From the NCBI GenBank assembly GCA_020048295.1, contig JAIFMT010000248.1, forward strand, positions 1-10,212: 10,212 nt of DNA, written 5' to 3'. This document shows, one piece after another, positions 6,567 to 10,212 of the stretch (the stretch's first letter is position 1; every line of letters begins with the position of its first letter). The translations under genes and the position numbers were made by a program. Source of the stretch: Rhodoferax sp. (GTDB lineage: Bacteria > Pseudomonadota > Gammaproteobacteria > Burkholderiales > Burkholderiaceae). Below the pieces are notes generated by a model. The model saw only the letters and a program-made list of their open reading frames with translations. It had not been told where the DNA came from and searched no databases.

Positions 6567-8264
6567 TTACATTTTTTGGGGCGCGCTGACACCCAGCACG
6601 GCCAAGCCATTGTGCAATACCTGCGCAGTCGCGGCGACCAGTGCCAGCCGCGCCAGTTTGACGCGCTCGTCATCCACCAGGATGCGTTCGGCGTCGTAGT
6701 AGCTGTGGTAGCAGGCGGCCAGTTCGCGCAGGTAAAACGTCACGTCGTGCGGCGCAAAACCTTGCGCCGCTGCGCTGAGCATGTCGGGGTATTTGGCCAG
6801 CAACAGCATCAGCGCCAGCGCTTGTGGGCTGTCTAGGGGGGCCAGGTCAACGCTGGCCAAGGCGCTGGCATCTCCACCCCAGGCCGCCAGCACCGAGCAG
6901 ATGCGGGCGTGCGCATATTGCACGTAATACACCGGGTTGTCGTTGTTTTTGGCCACCGCCAGATCGACATCGAAGGTGTATTCGGTGTCGGGCTTGCGAC
7001 TGAGCAAGAAAAAGCGCACCGCATCCTTGCTGGTCCACTCGATCAGGTCGCGCAAGGTGACATAGCTGCCGGCGCGTTTGCTGATCTTGACCTCAGCGCC
7101 AGCACGCACCACCCGCACCATGGTGTGCAGCACATAGTCGGGATAGCCTTTTGGTATGCCCACATCGGCTGCCTGCAGGCCAGCGCGCACCCGGGCAATA
7201 GTGCCGTGGTGGTCGGTGCCCTGGATATTGATGACCTTGTGAAAACCGCGCTCCCATTTGGCGATGTGGTAGGCCACGTCGGGCACGAAGTAGGTGTAGC
7301 TGCCGTCTTGCTTGCGCATCACGCGGTCTTTGTCGTCGCCGTAATCGGTGGATTTGAGCCATAGTGCACCATCCTGCTCATAGGTTTTGCCGACCTGTTG
7401 CAGGCGCTTGACAGTGGCCGCCACCCGGCCGCTGGTGTACAGGCTGCTTTCCAGGTAATAGTTGTCAAACTTGACGGCAAAAGCCTGCAAATCGAGATCC
7501 TGCTCATGGCGCAGGTAGGCCACGGCAAATTCGCGGATGCCCTCCAGGTCATTCACATCGCCCGAGGCGGTGAACGCGCGGTCATCCGACTTGACCGACT
7601 TTTTGGCCAGAAAATCGGCAGCAATGTCGGCGATGTAATCGCCGTTGTAAAAGTTTTTGGCCAGCGGGTTGTCGGGGTCAGTCGGCCAGCAGGCATCACC
7701 CGGCTTGAAGCCTTGCGCGCGCAACTGCGTGCTGCTGGCCAGCGTGGCGATCTGCACACCCGCATCGTTGTAATAAAACTCGCGATAGACCTGCCAGCCC
7801 TGGGTGGCAAACAATTTGCAGAGGGCATCTCCCAAGGCGGCTTGGCGGCCATGACCCACATGCAGCGGGCCGGTCGGGTTGGCCGAGACAAACTCCACCA
7901 GCATGCGCTGACCGTTGCTGGCCTGGCTGCCGTAGGCGCTGGTTTGCGCCAGTACCTCGCGCACCACTTGTTGCTTGGCAGCGGCTTTGAGCCGGATGTT
8001 GATAAAGCCCGGCCCGGCAATTTCCAGCGTATCCACCCAGGTGGCAAAAGCCTGGCTGGCCTTGAGCGTGGTGCACAACTGGTCGGCCAACTGGCGTGGG
8101 TTGAGTTTGAGCGGTTTGGCCAGTTGCATTGCCGCCGTGGTGGCCAGGTCGCCGAGCGCAGCCACTTTGGGCGACTCAAACGCAGCGCGCTCGCCCGCGC
8201 CAGGCCATAAATCTTCCAGCGCATGGCGCAGGGCTTCAAGGAGTTCGGTTTTAACGGTCAGCAT
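6567..8264 (-). CDS. argS: Arginyl-tRNA synthetase
   Basis: A 565-residue class I aminoacyl-tRNA synthetase that charges tRNA-Arg using ATP in the cytoplasm. The N-terminal additional domain (about 1-110) is followed by the HIGH motif as HVGH (135-138, in [19 protein letters not shown]). The KMSKS-equivalent is the degenerate KISKRAG typical of many bacterial ArgRS. The C-terminal DALR anticodon-binding helical domain ([10 protein letters not shown] onwards) ends in the usual [12 protein letters not shown]. Length and all motifs are normal. The start is the ATG at 8264. No Shine-Dalgarno sequence precedes it, and a -10-like TAAAAT lies only six bases upstream, so translation may be leaderless. 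It is the first gene of the minus-strand run and probably drives the SPOR gene and perhaps dsbA. Confidence 0.96.
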   Translation of the reverse strand: MLTVKTELLEALRHALEDLWPGAGERAAFESPKVAALGDLATTAAMQLAKPLKLNPRQLADQLCTTLKASQAFATWVDTLEIAGPGFINIRLKAAAKQQVVREVLAQTSAYGSQASNGQRMLVEFVSANPTGPLHVGHGRQAALGDALCKLFATQGWQVYREFYYNDAGVQIATLASSTQLRAQGFKPGDACWPTDPDNPLAKNFYNGDYIADIAADFLAKKSVKSDDRAFTASGDVNDLEGIREFAVAYLRHEQDLDLQAFAVKFDNYYLESSLYTSGRVAATVKRLQQVGKTYEQDGALWLKSTDYGDDKDRVMRKQDGSYTYFVPDVAYHIAKWERGFHKVINIQGTDHHGTIARVRAGLQAADVGIPKGYPDYVLHTMVRVVRAGAEVKISKRAGSYVTLRDLIEWTSKDAVRFFLLSRKPDTEYTFDVDLAVAKNNDNPVYYVQYAHARICSVLAAWGGDASALASVDLAPLDSPQALALMLLLAKYPDMLSAAAQGFAPHDVTFYLRELAACYHSYYDAERILVDDERVKLARLALVAATAQVLHNGLAVLGVSAPQKM

Positions 8265-8270
8265 CGCGCG

Positions 8271-8299
8271 ATTTTACCGGGCTGGTTTTGGCCGACGAA
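8271..8299 (-). promoter_or_regulatory. Putative argS promoter (leaderless arrangement)
   Basis: On the minus strand TAAAAT at 8271-8276 matches five of six -10 positions and TTCGTC at 8294-8299 is a poor -35 at 17-base spacing. Transcription would begin about seven bases after the -10, which falls on the A of the argS ATG at 8264. Confidence 0.45.
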
Positions 8300-8387
8300 G
8301 TTGCGCCTGCGTCACGCACAAGGTGCGATTCAAACGGATGTGGTGTCTCTCAAAATCAATGCTTCAGTTTCTACCCGGCACGGCGAC

Positions 8388-8498
8388 TGGGTCATGCGCA
8401 TGCGGTTTCGGGGTAAAAGCACGCGCGAAACGCAAGCCTCAGCACGCCCGCGACTGCCGGCGCGCGCCTTTCACCCCGAAGCCCGGTCGCATGACCCA
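8388..8498. repeat. Long hairpin 1 (imperfect inverted repeat)
   Basis: The left arm 8388-8419 and right arm 8468-8498 pair through TGGGTCATGCG / CGCATGACCCA (11 perfect) and TTCGGGGT.AAAG / CTTT.ACCCCGAA, with a small unpaired patch between and a loop of 48 bases. A third copy of the inner motif (GGGGTGAAA at 8520-8528) can pair with the same right arm (TTTCACCCC at 8469-8477), giving an alternative fold. Confidence 0.65.
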
Positions 8499-8619
8499 AT
8501 CACCGCGCCTAGCCGTTCTGGGGTGAAACCTCTCGCACCAATCCATTGACTTGGGTGGGTCGCTTGTTCAGACCGGGTTGTTCATGAACCCCCCTGTCAG
8601 CCGACCTGCAAAGCGTCAA

Positions 8620-8706
8620 ATCAGTCGGGTGATGCGCTTTGCGAAGGTCAGGAGGAGGTCGCGCAGCGGCCGGGGGACACGTAGCAAAGCGTATCGCCTG
8701 GCTGAT
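8620..8706 (+). ncRNA. Hairpin 2: unbroken 23-bp helix as plus-strand RNA
   Basis: Arms 8620-8642 and 8684-8706 pair at all 23 positions as plus-strand RNA. Four of the pairs are G-U (8625-8701, 8627-8699, 8630-8696, 8634-8692), around a 41-base purine-rich loop. On the minus strand the same four positions become A-C mismatches. The asymmetry suggests the plus-strand transcript is the functional form, but no transcript or family is known to me. The outer eight bases of the 3' arm (GCAAAGCG) also occur at 8608-8615, which could pair alternatively with 8635-8642. Confidence 0.45.
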
Positions 8707-8880
8707 CGGGCAAGCACTGGCGTGAAACTTTGTGCCCAAAAACTCTCCTTTTGAAGCAACCCATCGGTTTGAATCGCACCCTCTGCGTCAACGCTTTGGC
8801 CCTGGCATGCGTTGTGTGGTTGAATTCCGCCCGGGATTCTCCCTTGCACCCTATTTCATCTCCTCTTTCAAGGAACGCAC

Positions 8881-9231
8881 ATGAACAAAATTCTTTCACT
8901 TCTGGGTTTGAGCCTGGCATTGTCTTTTGGATCGGCTTATGCCGCTGGCGAAGCGGCGGCCAGCGCACCTGCACCCGCAGCTAAAACGGCACAACAAAGC
9001 AAAATGGCCACTTGCAACAAGGAAGCTGGCGACAAGAAAGGCGATGAGCGCAAGGCCTTCATGAAGGAGTGTCTGGGTGCCAAACCGGCCGCTGCCGCCT
9101 CTGCGCCAGCATCCAAGAAGACCGCGCAGCAGGAAAAAATGACAACCTGCAATGCGACAGCCAAGGAAAAAGCCCTCAAGGGTGCTGAGCGCAAGGCGTT
9201 CATGAAAGAGTGCCTGAGCAACAAGGGTTAA
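8881..9231 (+). CDS. Exported PsiF-repeat protein
   Basis: A 116-residue small periplasmic protein. Residues 1-22 form a Sec signal peptide (MNKILSLLGLSLALSFGSAY, cleavage after AYA or YAA). Two PsiF repeats follow, at about 36-65 and 81-112, each with the pattern TAQQ.KM..CN ... G.ERKAFMKECL, joined by an Ala/Pro/Lys linker. The paired cysteines (Cys45 and Cys64; Cys90 and Cys111) are spaced as in the family and could form disulfides after export. PsiF in E. coli is phosphate-starvation inducible, but the molecular function is unknown and no pho box was recognised here. The start is supported by AAGGA at 8870-8874. It is monocistronic, ending in a strong terminator. Confidence 0.9.
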   Translation: MNKILSLLGLSLALSFGSAYAAGEAAASAPAPAAKTAQQSKMATCNKEAGDKKGDERKAFMKECLGAKPAAAASAPASKKTAQQEKMTTCNATAKEKALKGAERKAFMKECLSNKG

Positions 9232-9260
9232 CAATTTATCCTGCGAACCCGCAGGTTGTG

Positions 9261-9302
9261 AACGCCAGCGCCGGCCCGCCAAAGGCTGGCGCTGGCGTTT
9301 TT
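9261..9302 (+). terminator. Rho-independent terminator of psiF-repeat gene
   Basis: AACGCCAGCGCCGGCC at 9261-9276 pairs with GGCTGGCGCTGGCGTT at 9284-9299 (16 pairs including one G-U) around a seven-base loop, followed by a T-run (TTTTT, 9298-9302). It starts 29 bases after the stop codon. A smaller hairpin (CTGCG/CGCAG, 9241-9254) precedes it. Confidence 0.93.
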
Positions 9303-9327
9303 CATTTAGGCCTTAAGCCTTCCATTA

Positions 9328-9435
9328 GCCAACTTGTGGTTGCATTCCACACCCACCGGGGCTAGCTGTTCAAACCGCCGCAATTTCCGAAATCGCGATG
9401 GCGCTCGCTGGGGGTGTGGGTGACACCAAGTTGGC
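9328..9435. repeat. Imperfect inverted repeat in the psiF-CBS gap
   Basis: GCCAACTTG at 9328-9336 pairs with CAAGTTGGC at 9427-9435, and inside it CCACACCC at 9347-9354 pairs with GGGTGTGG at 9412-9419, with unequal internal loops. The rest of the 391-base gap 9232-9622 holds the psiF terminator, a short AAGTCAAC/GTTGACTT inverted pair (9503-9510 and 9536-9543) and the putative promoter of the next gene; no gene is seen. Confidence 0.45.
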
Positions 9436-9583
9436 CGGCAACGGCGTGGTAGGCAATTTGCGGGCGAGTCGTTTGGCAAGTCCAGTCGATGCCGTTTGAG
9501 CTAAGTCAACCGACGGTCTGCATGCACCTGCTACCGTTGACTTGGTTGTTCAACGAAGAAAAGAGACCGATTGCTGCGCCCGA

Positions 9584-9599
9584 TTGATCCTATGATCAA
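9584..9599 (+). promoter_or_regulatory. Putative -10 box overlapped by a palindrome, upstream of the CBS gene
   Basis: TATGAT at 9591-9596 matches five of six -10 positions and lies 26 bases before the ATG at 9623. It is embedded in the dyad TTGATC (9584-9589) / GATCAA (9594-9599), which could be an operator. No good -35 is found at 16-18 bases, so the promoter call is tentative. Confidence 0.35.
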
Positions 9600-9622
9600 G
9601 CCCTATCCAAAGCCTATTTGAC

Positions 9623-10212
9623 ATGTTGCCACCTACTGACCTGTGCCTGGGCGATGTCATGGATCGCCATGTTTTAACGGTTTCGGGTGACTGCACGCTC
9701 GCGTCGTTGTTGCCGCGACTCAGAGACAGGCAGGTCTCACAAATCATTGTCGAACAAGCTGGCGTCCCCGCAGGCATGCTCACCGAGCGCGACCTGATGC
9801 GTGTTTTGCATCGCCAGCAGGGCTTGGACCGCCCCATCGCGCAAGTCATGAGCTCGCCGGTGGCGACTGTGCCTTGCAGTGTCAGTTTTCGCGCTGCCTA
9901 CGTTCAGCTGTGTTTGAGTCGGCTGCGCCATCTGGTCGTGGTGGATGCTGCACAGAAGGTGGTGGGGATTGCATCCGAGCGTGATTTTCTTGGGCATGTC
10001 GGGCTCGAGCTGTTTCAAAGCGTGCAGCGGCTCGAACCGCTGGTGGATTGGTCGATTTCGTCGATGGACGCGGCAACACCGGTCATGCTGGCGCTAGAGC
10101 GCATGCTGCATGAAAAGCGGGGCTGCATCATCGTCAATGACGGGGCCGCGCCGATTGGCTTGTTTACCGAGCACCAGGCACCGGCGGCGTTGGCGCGCAT
10201 TCTGGAAGGCAG
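9623..10212 (+). CDS. CBS-domain signalling protein, N-terminal part (runs off window)
   Basis: The 196 visible residues contain at least three CBS repeats in series: about 10-63 (DVMDRHVLTV ... GMLTERDLMRVL), 72-126 (QVMSSPVATV ... VVGIASERDFLGHV) and 142-192 (SSMDAATPVM ... IGLFTEHQAPAAL). CBS pairs form Bateman modules that bind adenine nucleotides or related ligands. The phrasing RLRHLVVVD and LELFQSV resembles N-termini of Burkholderiales CBS-GGDEF/EAL cyclic-di-GMP proteins, so an output domain probably follows beyond the window; this is inference. The start is ATG 9623, bounded by an in-frame TGA at 9593-9595. No clear Shine-Dalgarno sequence precedes it. Confidence 0.8.
   Translation, partial: MLPPTDLCLGDVMDRHVLTVSGDCTLASLLPRLRDRQVSQIIVEQAGVPAGMLTERDLMRVLHRQQGLDRPIAQVMSSPVATVPCSVSFRAAYVQLCLSRLRHLVVVDAAQKVVGIASERDFLGHVGLELFQSVQRLEPLVDWSISSMDAATPVMLALERMLHEKRGCIIVNDGAAPIGLFTEHQAPAALARILEG

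Larger units (their letters stand above)
8309..8794. repeat. Nested inverted-repeat element in the argS-psiF gap
   Basis: This 616-base gene-free region (8265-8880) is bounded by an imperfect inverted repeat: 8309-8340 pairs with 8762-8794, with a perfect 14-base core (GGTGCGATTCAAAC at 8322-8335; GTTTGAATCGCACC at 8767-8780) and a second conserved block (ACGCA / TGCGT). Inside lie two long hairpins (8388-8498 and 8620-8706). Short ORFs on both strands show no credible protein. No target-site duplication or transposase is seen. It may be a non-autonomous element, a relic, or the template of a structured RNA. Confidence 0.55.

Noticed and set aside
7398..8210. 270-codon plus-strand open frame antisense to argS
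   Set aside because: Shadow of argS, with no domain and no ribosome binding site of note.
8509..8849. Small minus-strand ORFs in the argS-psiF gap (76-77 codons)
   Set aside because: They span the inverted-repeat arms, overlap each other in different frames and have Pro/Arg/Ala-rich products without a motif. I treat them as read-through of a structured repeat.
8265..8880. tRNA, CRISPR or riboswitch of known class in the large intergenic gap
   Set aside because: There is no cloverleaf with a TTC loop and CCA-type acceptor, no regularly spaced repeats, and no riboswitch core that I recognise.

Overview
The window looks like the core chromosome of a high-GC betaproteobacterium, most likely a member of the Comamonadaceae (Rhodoferax/Polaromonas type). 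I infer this from the protein sequences, the codon bias towards G/C, the gene neighbourhood and short degenerate repeats of a type I remember from that family. No database search was possible.

Layout. Bases 1-98 hold what is probably the last 31 codons of a plus-strand gene. From 140 to 8264 eight genes lie head to tail on the minus strand. In transcription order they are argS (arginyl-tRNA synthetase), a membrane-anchored SPOR-domain protein, a DsbA-type periplasmic thiol:disulfide oxidoreductase, lptA, lptB, rpoN (sigma-54), a THUMP-containing RNA methyltransferase of the RlmL type, and a PIN-domain ribonuclease. The lptA-lptB-rpoN-methyltransferase genes are packed with 1-4 base overlaps or a few bases of spacing, so they probably form one translationally coupled operon with its own promoter just upstream of lptA. 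The plus strand then carries a small exported PsiF-repeat protein (8881-9231) followed by a strong intrinsic terminator. At 9623 the N-terminal part of a CBS-domain protein begins and runs off the window.

The genes combine envelope biogenesis (LPS transport by LptA/LptB, periplasmic disulfide formation by DsbA, peptidoglycan binding by SPOR), translation and RNA modification (ArgS, methyltransferase) and transcription (sigma-54). The protein families are all familiar.

The less ordinary content is in DNA and RNA structure. (1) A 49-bp degenerate repeat occurs inside the PIN gene and again inside the methyltransferase gene. It is read in different reading frames, which points to an intragenic mobile mini-repeat; weaker candidate copies lie elsewhere in the methyltransferase gene and in the rpoN linker. 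(2) The 616-bp argS-psiF intergenic region contains a nested set of inverted repeats: an outer pair about 450 bp apart enclosing two long hairpins. One hairpin is an unbroken 23-bp helix only as plus-strand RNA, through four G-U pairs. (3) argS may be transcribed as a leaderless mRNA. (4) The 391-bp gap after psiF holds a terminator, a further imperfect inverted repeat and a palindrome over a putative -10 box. I see no CRISPR array, tRNA, rRNA or complete insertion sequence.
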